A DNA stretch of 36,445 bases from Flavobacteriales bacterium (lineage in GTDB: Bacteria; Bacteroidota; Bacteroidia; Flavobacteriales_D; UBA2798). A program made the translations under genes and the position numbers. The stretch spans positions 1 to 36,445 of the forward strand of contig JAIBBF010000028.1 in the NCBI GenBank assembly GCA_019694795.1. Reading direction: 5' to 3'. Position 1 is the stretch's first letter. Every line of letters begins with the position of its first letter. The notes below the pieces were generated by a model, which saw nothing but the letters and a program-made list of their open reading frames with translations, made no database searches and was not told where the DNA came from. Positions 8,041 through 16,612 of this stretch are shown here, one piece after another.

Positions 8041-9327
8041 ATGAAATCCAAAGCTCATATTTTAATCATCGTGGTAGCTGCACTTGGCTATTTTGTAGAT
8101 ATCTATGATCTGGTTTTGTTTGGTGTAGTTAAAAAGGAAAGTTTGGATCAGATCATGGCTTCTTCATCACCCGCAGAGCGGGCTGCTATGGGGAAGTTTC
8201 TGTTTAATATGCAGATGATTGGAATGTTGTTAGGAGGTGTAATCTGGGGAATTCTGGGTGATAAAAAGGGACGATTAAAAGTCCTGTTTGGTTCCATCTT
8301 ATTGTATTCTGCCGCCAACATCATTAATGCGTTTGTAAGTGATATTCCTACTTATACCATCGTGCGGATTATTGCGGGAATCGGATTGGCGGGTGAATTG
8401 GGTGCGGGAATTACATTGGTTTCCGAGATGATGTCGAAAGAAAATCGGGGTTATGGAACGATGATTATTGTCACCTTCGGTGCATTAGGTGCGGTGGTAG
8501 CTTCCCTGGTTGGTGCAAAAGGTGAAAGCATTGGTAATTTCCTTGAATCGCTGAGTGGATTTTCATTTGCCAATTGGCAGGTGGCGTATATCGTTGGCGG
8601 ATTAATGGGCATTGCGCTATTGTTGTTGCGGATCGGTACCATAGAATCAGGTATGTTCTCCACCATTAAAACGGAGAAACATATCCGGAAGGGTGATTTT
8701 CGTTTGATCTTTTTTCATTGGGGAAACTTTAAAAAATACATGTGGTGCATATTTGTGGGCATTCCGATTTGGTATGTGATTGGATTATTGGTGATGAATT
8801 CTGCCGATGATTTTGCACCTCTATTGGGTGTAAAAGGAATTTCAAATGGAATTGCAGTGATGTATGCTTATATCGGATTGTCGGTTGGCGATTTAATTTC
8901 CGGATTATTAAGTCAGCTATTACGCAGCAGAAAGAAAGTGGTGTATTTGTATTTGGGAATGACCCTCTTTTTAACCGTTTTATTTCTCTTTTTCTCCAAT
9001 GGAATTTCCAGTTCAACCTATTACTTCTACTGTTTTTTATTGGGAACAGCTACCGGATACTGGGCAATATTTGTGACCATTGCAGCCGAGCAGTTTGGAA
9101 CCAATATTCGCTCAACGGCTGCCAATACGGTACCGAATTTTGTGCGCGGTTCTGTGAGTCTGATTGTCCCCCTGTTTTCCATATTGGTTGGAGCAAGTAT
9201 GGGTAAAGATATTTCTGCATTGGTAGTTGGAATCATCTGTCTATCGCTGGCTTTTTACGGAGCATGGAAATTGCAGGAAACCTTTGCCAAGGATTTGGAT
9301 TATGTTGAGGACCATCATGAAATCTGA
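8041..9327 (+). CDS. Major facilitator superfamily transporter
   Basis: This 428-residue inner-membrane protein shows about twelve hydrophobic segments. The MFS loop 2-3 motif appears as GILGDKKGRLKVLFGS (about residues 70-85), followed by a second conserved stretch AGELGAGITLVSEMMSKENRG that resembles the sugar-porter / metabolite:H+ symporter branch. The substrate cannot be read from the sequence. I chose the ATG at 8041 rather than a TTG at 8011, because the latter would add ten residues that do not fit a transporter N-terminus. An imperfect TACAATTTG stands 5 bases before the ATG. The stop overlaps the start of the next gene (TGATG), so the transporter is co-translated with a FemAB/GNAT-like transferase. 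It is divergent from the DUF2490 gene. Confidence 0.88.
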   Translation: MKSKAHILIIVVAALGYFVDIYDLVLFGVVKKESLDQIMASSSPAERAAMGKFLFNMQMIGMLLGGVIWGILGDKKGRLKVLFGSILLYSAANIINAFVSDIPTYTIVRIIAGIGLAGELGAGITLVSEMMSKENRGYGTMIIVTFGALGAVVASLVGAKGESIGNFLESLSGFSFANWQVAYIVGGLMGIALLLLRIGTIESGMFSTIKTEKHIRKGDFRLIFFHWGNFKKYMWCIFVGIPIWYVIGLLVMNSADDFAPLLGVKGISNGIAVMYAYIGLSVGDLISGLLSQLLRSRKKVVYLYLGMTLFLTVLFLFFSNGISSSTYYFYCFLLGTATGYWAIFVTIAAEQFGTNIRSTAANTVPNFVRGSVSLIVPLFSILVGASMGKDISALVVGIICLSLAFYGAWKLQETFAKDLDYVEDHHEI

Positions 9328-10235
9328 TGAGTGAATTTCGATTGATAGCGCGAAAGGATTTGGATCTTGCTCAATGGGATGAACTGGTGCAGCGTTCGCC
9401 CAATGGTAAAATCTATGATTTATCATTTTATCTCGATGCAGTAGCTGAAGATTGGATGGCGATTTGCAAGGACGATTATTCCGCAGGAACCAGTTTTGCT
9501 TTTAAAAACAGAGCGGGTTATAAAAATATTTACCAGCCATTTTTTCATCGTCAGTTTGGCCTTTTATCGCTCAATGATTCCGCTTTTATCGAAGTTTTTC
9601 CTAAGGACATAAAGCATATTCACTGGTGCTCTTCCGTTCCCGATTTGTCATTTCCGTACAATGAAAAATGGATGTATCAGGAATTGATGATTGACCGGAG
9701 TTTGGAGTCCATCCGAAAATCCTATTCCGAAAATGCGCGCCGCATGATAAAAAAATCGGAACTGAATGCGCATCGTATTACGGAATCGGATAATGTGGAC
9801 CGTTTCATTCAGTTTTTCAGAGATCAGAAAGGCGATGATATTAAAGAATTCAAAAAAGATGATTACGAGCGCTTACGATTATTGCTAAAAGGCGGAATAC
9901 GGAAGGGACTCGGGAAAATTGTGGAAGTGCGTGCGGGAGAAGAGTTAATTGCTACCGGATTTTTTTGGTTTTTCAAGGACCGTATCACCTATTTAAAAGG
10001 CACCGCCAGTAAACAAGGCAGGAACGAAGGCGCAATGTTCGCACTTTTTGATTACGTCATCTCCACCGCCTCTTTCGATGCCAAAATTCTTGATTTCGGA
10101 GGATCCCGCATCCCTGCCATTGCACAGTTTTATAAACGATTCGGAGCGCAGGATGTTTATTATTATTCGTATCAATCGGGTAAACGTCCCTGGTATATTC
10201 AGTTGGCATCATCGCTGAAGCGTCGCTTTCAATAA
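9327..10235 (+). CDS. FemAB/GNAT-like acyl- or aminoacyl-transferase
   Basis: This 302-residue soluble protein has the double-GNAT look of FemAB and BioF2-like acetyltransferases. Its N-terminal half has QWDELVQRSPNGKIYDLSFYLDAVA, a pattern common in peptidoglycan-bridge-type transferases. A later core (about 205-285) reads GEELIATGFFWFFKDRITYLKGT, then ILDFGGSRIPAIAQFYKRFGA, typical of the second GNAT fold. Family members transfer amino acids or acyl groups onto cell-wall precursors, sugars or lipids; the acceptor here is unknown. The ATG overlaps the stop of the MFS transporter gene (TGATG), which makes shared metabolism with the transported compound plausible. The gene ends 78 bases before recG, which has its own promoter-like element. 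Confidence 0.75.
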   Translation: MSEFRLIARKDLDLAQWDELVQRSPNGKIYDLSFYLDAVAEDWMAICKDDYSAGTSFAFKNRAGYKNIYQPFFHRQFGLLSLNDSAFIEVFPKDIKHIHWCSSVPDLSFPYNEKWMYQELMIDRSLESIRKSYSENARRMIKKSELNAHRITESDNVDRFIQFFRDQKGDDIKEFKKDDYERLRLLLKGGIRKGLGKIVEVRAGEELIATGFFWFFKDRITYLKGTASKQGRNEGAMFALFDYVISTASFDAKILDFGGSRIPAIAQFYKRFGAQDVYYYSYQSGKRPWYIQLASSLKRRFQ

Positions 10236-10301
10236 GTATAATTCAGGGCGGATTGTTGACAAGCATATCGCTTCTTAACATCTTTTTTATTCAGGTTATG
10301 T

Positions 10302-10309
10302 TATTTTTA
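10302..10309 (+). promoter_or_regulatory. -7-like element 4 bases before recG start
   Basis: TATTTTTA (TAnnTTT plus A) is followed by CCCC and the ATG at 10314. The same element at the same 4-base distance precedes the genes at 32238 (minus) and 35411. I see no TTG at the usual -33 distance, so the promoter call rests on position and similarity to the others. Confidence 0.4.
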
Positions 10310-10313
10310 CCCC

Positions 10314-12416
10314 ATGGCTGTTTTACCTGAAACATCTGTTGAATTTCTCAAAGGAGTGGGTCCGCAACGTGCCGATACGCTCAAGCGGGAATTGGGTATT
10401 TTCACCTGTGGTGATTTGCTTCATTTTTTTCCTTACAGGTATATTGATCGCAGTAAATTTTTTAAAATTTCTGAATTGAATTCAGAAATGCCTTATGTTC
10501 AGTTGCGCGGAAAAGTAATTTCCATGCAGGAAATACAAGGGAAAGGACCTTCGCGGTTGACGGCTGTTTTTTCTGACGATAGCGGTTCGGTGGAGTTGAT
10601 TTGGTTTCAGGGTGCAAAATTTATTAAGAGCAGTATTAAACCCGGACAAGAATATGTTTTGTTTGGTAAGCCGAATTTATTCAGAGATAAATATTCCATT
10701 CCACATCCGGAACTTGAATTGTTAAGTACGTATCAATCGGGCATAAAAGGAAACCTGCAAGGGATGTATTCCTCTACGGAAAAAGCAAGTGCAAAAGGAT
10801 TTAACAGCAAAGGAATTGAAAAATTAATGCGGATTTTGGTTCCAGAGTTATTGTCCTCCATTACCGAAATTTTCCCTGATGAATTATTGAAACGGTATTC
10901 GCTTCCGGAACGCAAATTTGCCTATGAACAGATTCATTTTCCTACCAGTCACGAAAACATGAATCGTGCTGTTTGGCGAATGAAGTTTGAAGAATTGTTT
11001 TTTCTTCAATTGCAATTGGTCAGAGCTAAAATAACACAGACCAAAAAAACAAAAGGATTTTCCTTTTCCGAAGTAGGAGAGATGTTTAATCGGTTTTATA
11101 AGGATCATCTTCCTTTTGAATTGACGAATGCTCAAAAGCGAGTAATTAAGGAAATACGCAAGGATATGGGCACCGGTGCACATATGAATCGCCTGGTGCA
11201 GGGAGATGTTGGTTCCGGAAAAACAGTTGTTGCTTTGTTGTGCATGTTGATTGCTATAGATAATGGATTTCAGTCCTGTTTGATGGCGCCGACAGAAATT
11301 TTAGCTACTCAGCATTATCAAACTTTATCGGAATTGCTTTTTGGAATGCCGGTGCAAATCCGATTACTCACCGGTTCAACCAAAACATCGGAGCGCAATG
11401 AAATTCATGCCGGAATAAAAGATGGCAGCGTTCATATTTTAATTGGAACACATGCGTTAATTGAACCCGTTGTGCAGTTTAAAAATTTAGGATTGGCTGT
11501 GATTGATGAACAACATCGATTTGGAGTGGAACAACGCTTTAAACTCTGGAAAAAAAATGCACTTCCGCCTCATGTGTTGGTCATGACCGCCACTCCCATT
11601 CCGCGTACGCTGGCCATGACTTTATACGGGGATCTCGATGTAAGTGTAATTGATGAATTACCTCCGGGAAGAAAAGCCATTAAAACGAGTCACCGTTTCG
11701 ATTCATCGCGCATTAGCGTTTTCGGATTTATGGAAGAACAAATCAAAGCGGGTCGACAGGTCTATGTCGTTTATCCATTGATTGAAGAATCGGAAAAAAC
11801 GGATTACAAAGATTTGATGGATGGCTACCAAAGTTTATCACGACGTTTTCCTTTACCGGAATATCAGATCAGTATTGTGCACGGACGAATGGCTCCTCAT
11901 GCCAAAGAAGTAGAAATGCAACGTTTTGCAGATGGAAAATCGCATATAATGGTGGCCACTACCGTGATTGAAGTGGGGGTGAATGTTCCCAACGCATCAG
12001 TGATGGTCATTGAAAGCGCGGAACGTTTTGGTTTATCGCAATTGCATCAGTTGCGAGGAAGGGTTGGGCGTGGAGCTGATCAGAGTTATTGCATTTTAAT
12101 GACGGGAAATAAATTAAGTAACGATGCACGTTTGCGAATGGAAACCATGTGCAGAACCAATGATGGATTTGAAATTGCAGAAGTAGATTTGAAATTGCGC
12201 GGTCCGGGTGATATTATGGGAACGCAACAAAGCGGAATGCTGGATTTAAAAATTGCAGATCTGGCCAAAGATGGTGATGTTATGAATGCCGCACGTCAGG
12301 CAGCGATTGATCTGTTGGAGAAAGATCCTGATCTCGGTCAAAGTTCACATCAGGGTATTCGTCAGCGTTTGTCGGAAATGTTGAAGAATCGTCCCAATTG
12401 GAGCCGAATATCTTAA
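10314..12416 (+). CDS. recG: ATP-dependent DNA helicase RecG
   Basis: This 700-residue protein is full length for RecG, which remodels stalled replication forks and Holliday junctions by branch migration. The N-terminal wedge contains an OB-fold region (about 55-140; VQLRGKVISMQEI, RLTAVFSDDSGSVELIWFQG) with the conserved YRYIDR just before it. The helicase core has Walker A GDVGSGKT (297-304), motif Ia APTEILATQH, the DEQH box (398-401), TATPIPRTLAMTLYGD (425-440), and GRVGRG (582-587). The C-terminal TRG-like region contains LKLRGPGDIMGTQQSG. The gene appears to be monocistronic: 78 bases upstream and 60 bases downstream separate it from its neighbours. No frameshift or missing motif is visible. 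Confidence 0.97.
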   Translation: MAVLPETSVEFLKGVGPQRADTLKRELGIFTCGDLLHFFPYRYIDRSKFFKISELNSEMPYVQLRGKVISMQEIQGKGPSRLTAVFSDDSGSVELIWFQGAKFIKSSIKPGQEYVLFGKPNLFRDKYSIPHPELELLSTYQSGIKGNLQGMYSSTEKASAKGFNSKGIEKLMRILVPELLSSITEIFPDELLKRYSLPERKFAYEQIHFPTSHENMNRAVWRMKFEELFFLQLQLVRAKITQTKKTKGFSFSEVGEMFNRFYKDHLPFELTNAQKRVIKEIRKDMGTGAHMNRLVQGDVGSGKTVVALLCMLIAIDNGFQSCLMAPTEILATQHYQTLSELLFGMPVQIRLLTGSTKTSERNEIHAGIKDGSVHILIGTHALIEPVVQFKNLGLAVIDEQHRFGVEQRFKLWKKNALPPHVLVMTATPIPRTLAMTLYGDLDVSVIDELPPGRKAIKTSHRFDSSRISVFGFMEEQIKAGRQVYVVYPLIEESEKTDYKDLMDGYQSLSRRFPLPEYQISIVHGRMAPHAKEVEMQRFADGKSHIMVATTVIEVGVNVPNASVMVIESAERFGLSQLHQLRGRVGRGADQSYCILMTGNKLSNDARLRMETMCRTNDGFEIAEVDLKLRGPGDIMGTQQSGMLDLKIADLAKDGDVMNAARQAAIDLLEKDPDLGQSSHQGIRQRLSEMLKNRPNWSRIS

Positions 12417-12476
12417 TATCATTAACGTTGCTACACTTCACTTTTAAATGTCGTTAATTCACCGTAGTTTGTATAG

Positions 12477-13847
12477 ATGAGAAGATTGATTACGATAGCA
12501 GGATTGTTTTTTAGTGTGGCTTTACCGGCCCAGAATCTGGTTTATAATGCTTCGTTTGATGAAGGATTACCGGATAAACCGATTCATTACCGTTCGGAGG
12601 GTGGATCATCGGGTAGGACAATCATCAGTCACTGGGTTTCGCCGAATATGTCCTCACCGGATGTGTTTAATTCGCCATTTAGTTCTGCAGAACAAATTCC
12701 CTGTGCGGTGGGAAGAAGTGGACGAGGAGTAATGGGTTTGGTGATGTCGGAAAGTAAAAACATGGCCATGCATTATGGCGGTTGTTTTAAAGAATATATC
12801 CAGGGCGAATTAAAAGATGGCCTGGAAGCTGGAGTGTATTACAGGGTTGAATTTTATATTGCTTTAGACCGCACTTCGGGTTTTATTGCGAATAACATCG
12901 GATTGTATTTTTCGAAGGAACGCATACATCGTGAAGATAAATTTGGATTTGATGTTCAGCCTCAGATTATGCTATCGAACGATTCGGTGGTTACTACTTC
13001 TGCGGGCTGGGTTCGTGTTATGGGGTTGTATGAAGCACAAGGGGGAGAAAAGTACATTACCATTGGAAGTTTCGGACAGGATTTTATGATTCCTTTATCG
13101 AACTTTAATTTGAAACCGGAGGTTCAATCCGGACATACCCATCGCAATGCTTATTATTACATCGATGATGTGTCGGTAAAAAAAAGTGATCCCACCGTGC
13201 CCGGAAATGTTTTTCCCGAAGAACCGAAGACAGTCAATTTTATTTTGAATGCAGGAGAAGAGGAGATGTCGCCCGAGTACCTTTCCGCCTGGATTTCCCA
13301 ATGGAAAATTGCCATTCCGAAATTGTCGCCACAAACCAATCTCAATTTTTTTATTGCATCTTCCGATAGTGTCACTTTATTCAGAAATAGTTCGGCAATA
13401 AGTCTGGTCAGTTCCAAGGAAAAAATTTCGTTTAGCAGCATAAAAGCATCGAATGATCCGGATTACAATGGATCGGTAATGGATTTTATTTCATTAATGA
13501 AGCGTTCGGAGGAACCGCAGCATTTTGTGTTGATTCACGCCGGAAGAAAAGGATTGCGTGCGGAAACCCGCGAGACCATGAAACGCGCATTTGCGGAACA
13601 GAACACCACCTTTAGTGTGATCCAATTAGGAGGAAGCACTCACAAGGAAACCCGTAACCTTGTAGAAAATCTTGGAGGCAGTTATCAGATTTGGGATAAG
13701 GAACATGAACAAGCCATGATGGAATCGCTGGATAAGGTTGAGCATTTCAGAAACCGACTAGTTTATGCCGAATCGCGCACGAAAAAGACCTTGTATTTTA
13801 TTGGTGCATTCGGATTACTGGCTATTATTATTGCAGGAACATTATGA
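12477..13847 (+). CDS. Envelope protein: jelly-roll-like N-domain plus degenerate vWA domain plus C-terminal anchor (paralogue 1)
   Basis: This 456-residue protein is the first of three tandem paralogues. A signal peptide spans about 1-18. Residues 19-235 form a domain that opens QNLVYNASFDEG and closes AYYYIDDVSV, with internal marks CFKEY (103-107), FYIALDRTSG (126-135) and GWVRVMGLYEAQGGEKY (177-193). This domain resembles the N-terminal jelly-roll, carbohydrate-binding-like module found ahead of OmpA domains in Bacteroidota. Residues about 253-425 align in layout with a von Willebrand A domain, but the MIDAS motif is lost: NAGEE (258-262) stands where DxSxS is expected, and HAGRKG where TDG is expected. 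A hydrophobic segment near 437-454 ends the protein and probably anchors it in the inner membrane facing the periplasm. Its stop overlaps paralogue 2 (ATGA). Confidence 0.8.
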   Translation: MRRLITIAGLFFSVALPAQNLVYNASFDEGLPDKPIHYRSEGGSSGRTIISHWVSPNMSSPDVFNSPFSSAEQIPCAVGRSGRGVMGLVMSESKNMAMHYGGCFKEYIQGELKDGLEAGVYYRVEFYIALDRTSGFIANNIGLYFSKERIHREDKFGFDVQPQIMLSNDSVVTTSAGWVRVMGLYEAQGGEKYITIGSFGQDFMIPLSNFNLKPEVQSGHTHRNAYYYIDDVSVKKSDPTVPGNVFPEEPKTVNFILNAGEEEMSPEYLSAWISQWKIAIPKLSPQTNLNFFIASSDSVTLFRNSSAISLVSSKEKISFSSIKASNDPDYNGSVMDFISLMKRSEEPQHFVLIHAGRKGLRAETRETMKRAFAEQNTTFSVIQLGGSTHKETRNLVENLGGSYQIWDKEHEQAMMESLDKVEHFRNRLVYAESRTKKTLYFIGAFGLLAIIIAGTL

Positions 13848-15196
13848 GAATACTTGTGCTTTTGATGTTGGTGTGCAATCAGCTTTCGGCACAAGAAAAT
13901 TTAATTCCTAATCCTTCTTTTGAAGACAGCAGTATAGCCACCCGTAAAAAATACGAAGGCATGGGAGAAGCGGGTCGTCCACTCTGCAAAGACTGGATTG
14001 TTCCAAATCAATCCTCTGCCGATTTTTTACCGGATCATCGTTCGATGTTACTGGGTTATCCCGCAGCTTTAGCACACAGTGGTGAAGGTCGGGTAGGAAT
14101 TATTCTGGCAGCAGGTTCATTTGCGCAGAATGCCGACAAAGGAAGTTATAAAGAATATGTGCAAGCACGCTTTATTCATCCGATGGATAGCGGAAAACGA
14201 TACCGGATTGAATTTTACATTGCACAAGATCGCATCGATAAACATTTTGCGCTGAACATTGGTGCTCATATTTCCAAAACACAATTGCTGCGGAACGATC
14301 ATTTTGCGTTTACGGAAAAGCCTCAGATTGTTTATGAGGAACGGAAAACAGTGACGGCCGAGCAAGGGTGGGTGAGGGTTTGCGGAGAGTATTTATCGCA
14401 AGGGGGAGAGGAGTGGATTACTTTAGGTTCTTTTGATACTACGCGTATGATTTCCATGCGTAGCATTGGTAAAAAACCGGAAAAGAAAAGTGTTCGTGCT
14501 GCACGTTATGCTTATTATTATCTCGATGATGTCAGCGTAATTGAACTCCGGGAAAATGAAAACTGCAAAAACAGCAGTAGTCAATTTCAACAATGGTATT
14601 TTTTAATCGATGCTTCTGAGTCGATGAATAAAGAAGGAAAATGGAATCATTTACCCGAAGGAATAGCACAGGGAATTTCCTATACCGCTGAAGGAGATCA
14701 TTTGCAGTTGTACGGATTCAATGATGAAGTTTTTTCATTGGGGAATGATACCATCGCTCAAGCGTACGATTATTCAGCATTACTTCAGTATCACCCAAAG
14801 GGTGCAACGGCGGTGCAGCAGGGATTAAAAAAAATCTATAGCGAAATTTCACAGCATCCGGAAAATACTTCGGTGGTGTTGATTACGGATGGTCAGTTCT
14901 CGCTTGGAGCATTTAAGGATACGATTGAACGTTATTACAAGCATAGAAATATCTCTTTTTCGGTGCTACAGATCGGATCGAAAAACAATAAATCGTTGCG
15001 GAAAACGGCAGAGCGAAATGGTGGTTATTACTTGTTATCTGATGATTCCGAATATGGCAGGGAAATTGCTGGTATTGTTCAGAATGAAATGAAGGATCGC
15101 GAAGAAGTGAATTATGGGAAAGGGAAATTTTACGTTACTCCCGCTTTTTTGTTTACCTTGATTCTTACGCCTATTATTGTTGTACGATGGCTTTAA
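13844..15196 (+). CDS. Envelope protein: jelly-roll-like N-domain plus intact vWA domain plus C-terminal anchor (paralogue 2)
   Basis: The protein has 450 residues. A signal peptide (about 1-17, ending LSAQ) precedes the shared N-domain: NLIPNPSFEDS (19-29), SYKEYVQ (101-107), EFYIAQDR (123-130), GWVRVCGEYLSQGGEEW (175-191) and AYYYLDDVSV (223-232). The vWA domain keeps a metal-ion-dependent adhesion site: DASES (256-260), a Thr in GATAV (about 322), and Asp in ITDGQ (349). It can therefore plausibly bind a divalent cation and a protein ligand. The C-terminal segment FYVTPAFLFTLILTPIIVV is a membrane anchor followed by RWL. The ATG overlaps the stop of paralogue 1, and the stop lies inside paralogue 3 by 10 bases, so the three should be made together. 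Confidence 0.85.
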   Translation: MRILVLLMLVCNQLSAQENLIPNPSFEDSSIATRKKYEGMGEAGRPLCKDWIVPNQSSADFLPDHRSMLLGYPAALAHSGEGRVGIILAAGSFAQNADKGSYKEYVQARFIHPMDSGKRYRIEFYIAQDRIDKHFALNIGAHISKTQLLRNDHFAFTEKPQIVYEERKTVTAEQGWVRVCGEYLSQGGEEWITLGSFDTTRMISMRSIGKKPEKKSVRAARYAYYYLDDVSVIELRENENCKNSSSQFQQWYFLIDASESMNKEGKWNHLPEGIAQGISYTAEGDHLQLYGFNDEVFSLGNDTIAQAYDYSALLQYHPKGATAVQQGLKKIYSEISQHPENTSVVLITDGQFSLGAFKDTIERYYKHRNISFSVLQIGSKNNKSLRKTAERNGGYYLLSDDSEYGREIAGIVQNEMKDREEVNYGKGKFYVTPAFLFTLILTPIIVVRWL

Positions 15197-16599
15197 GGAC
15201 AATTTTATTATTCGGATTAATGCACTTGACGGTGTCGCTGTTTTCGCAGGAAAATCTGGTGATCAATCCGGGTATGGAAGAAACTGTTCCCACTCCGCCA
15301 ACGCATCATTGGAATACTAAACTGAAAGTGAATACGCCACTAGCTCCGGATTGGTTTACGGCAACCGAAGCAACGGCCGATTATTTTAATTCGCATGAAT
15401 CGACCATGATGGGATCGCCAACGGTGGTAGCGCATCGCGGACAAGGTCGTATTGGTTTTATTTGTGGTGCGAAAAATAAATATACCCGTATCGATTATAA
15501 GGAATACCCAATGGGAAAATTGGTTCGTCCACTCGAAGCCAATAAAAATTACTGCGTCACTTTTCATATCGCGCTCGACGGTAGTTCGAAGTTTGCCATG
15601 GATTCCATCGGATTTTATTTTTCGCCTGAACCGGTAGGATTGCAGCAAACGACATTGATAAAAGTGAAACCTGCTTATGTGATGCCTGCTGATAGTATTG
15701 TGACTGCAAAAGATGGTTGGGTAGAAGTGAAAGCGGTGTATCCTGCCAATGGGGGAGAGCGTTACATTGTGTTTGGGAGTTTTTCTCATAAGGATCGCAT
15801 AAAATTAAAATCCATCGGCGAGCATCGTCCCAAACGATTTCATTTTTCGAAAGTGAAAAAATTAGCGTATTACTATCTCGATGATGTTTCCGTAAGCGAA
15901 TTACCGGATAGTACGGATCGTCCCTGCCTCAGTGGTAAAACAAAAAACGTAGCGAAGAGTAACCGTTATTTGTTTTTGGTGGATGTTTCCGGCTCCATGC
16001 ATGCCGGCGGAAATTTAGATTCAGTGAAGCAGGCCTTAAAAAATAGCATTCGCGAATTGCCGGCAGAAGCAGAAGTGGCCATGGTAAGTTTTTCGGGAGA
16101 ACCTAAATTGATTGTTCCGTTTTCTTCTCCGCAAGCTGCGGGACTAAATGCATCCATTGATTCGTTGAAACATGGAGGCTACACCAATGTGGCTAACTCC
16201 ATTGAATTTGCCTATAACTATCTTCAAAAATCGGAAAAGGCAGAAGGGACAAGCATCATGTTATTTACCGATGGAATTTTTGAAGTGAATGTGCCGACCA
16301 ACAAACGCATTCTTCAAAATTATCACGATCATCAGATTCGCTTTTCGACTTTCCAATTTGGCGATCGCACTAATTTTGATTTGGAAAAAGTAGCAGCAGC
16401 CACCAAGGCCGATTATATAAAAGTTCAATCAGAACAACTCAACGATATGCTGGCTCCGCATTTGTACGATGTAGTTGAAATTCCCAATAAAGAAAAAGTG
16501 TACTACACCCATATGCGATTTGAAATGATAGCTATTCGTCCACTTCGCTATTGGCTGTTTATTCTGATTGGCGTTGCCCTGGGGGTGAAGTATTTCTAA
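15187..16599 (+). CDS. Envelope protein: jelly-roll-like N-domain plus canonical vWA domain plus C-terminal anchor (paralogue 3)
   Basis: The protein has 470 residues, with a signal peptide (about 1-21, ending LFSQ). The N-domain repeats the family pattern: NLVINPGMEE (23-32), DYKEYPMGKL (103-112), FHIALDGSSKFAM, GWVEVKAVYPANGGERY (177-193) and AYYYLDDVSV (227-236). The vWA domain has a textbook MIDAS: DVSGS (266-270), Thr in GYTNV (333), and Asp in FTDG (362). A short hydrophobic segment (RYWLFILIGVALGVKYF) closes the chain. The start codon lies 10 bases inside paralogue 2. Downstream, the stop is only 13 bases from the convergent ompA-like gene. vWA proteins with membrane anchors often organise envelope complexes (for example BatA/BatB in Bacteroidota), but this domain pairing is not the Bat arrangement. 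Confidence 0.87.
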   Translation: MALRTILLFGLMHLTVSLFSQENLVINPGMEETVPTPPTHHWNTKLKVNTPLAPDWFTATEATADYFNSHESTMMGSPTVVAHRGQGRIGFICGAKNKYTRIDYKEYPMGKLVRPLEANKNYCVTFHIALDGSSKFAMDSIGFYFSPEPVGLQQTTLIKVKPAYVMPADSIVTAKDGWVEVKAVYPANGGERYIVFGSFSHKDRIKLKSIGEHRPKRFHFSKVKKLAYYYLDDVSVSELPDSTDRPCLSGKTKNVAKSNRYLFLVDVSGSMHAGGNLDSVKQALKNSIRELPAEAEVAMVSFSGEPKLIVPFSSPQAAGLNASIDSLKHGGYTNVANSIEFAYNYLQKSEKAEGTSIMLFTDGIFEVNVPTNKRILQNYHDHQIRFSTFQFGDRTNFDLEKVAAATKADYIKVQSEQLNDMLAPHLYDVVEIPNKEKVYYTHMRFEMIAIRPLRYWLFILIGVALGVKYF

Positions 16600-16612
16600 C
16601 AGGAACTATTTT

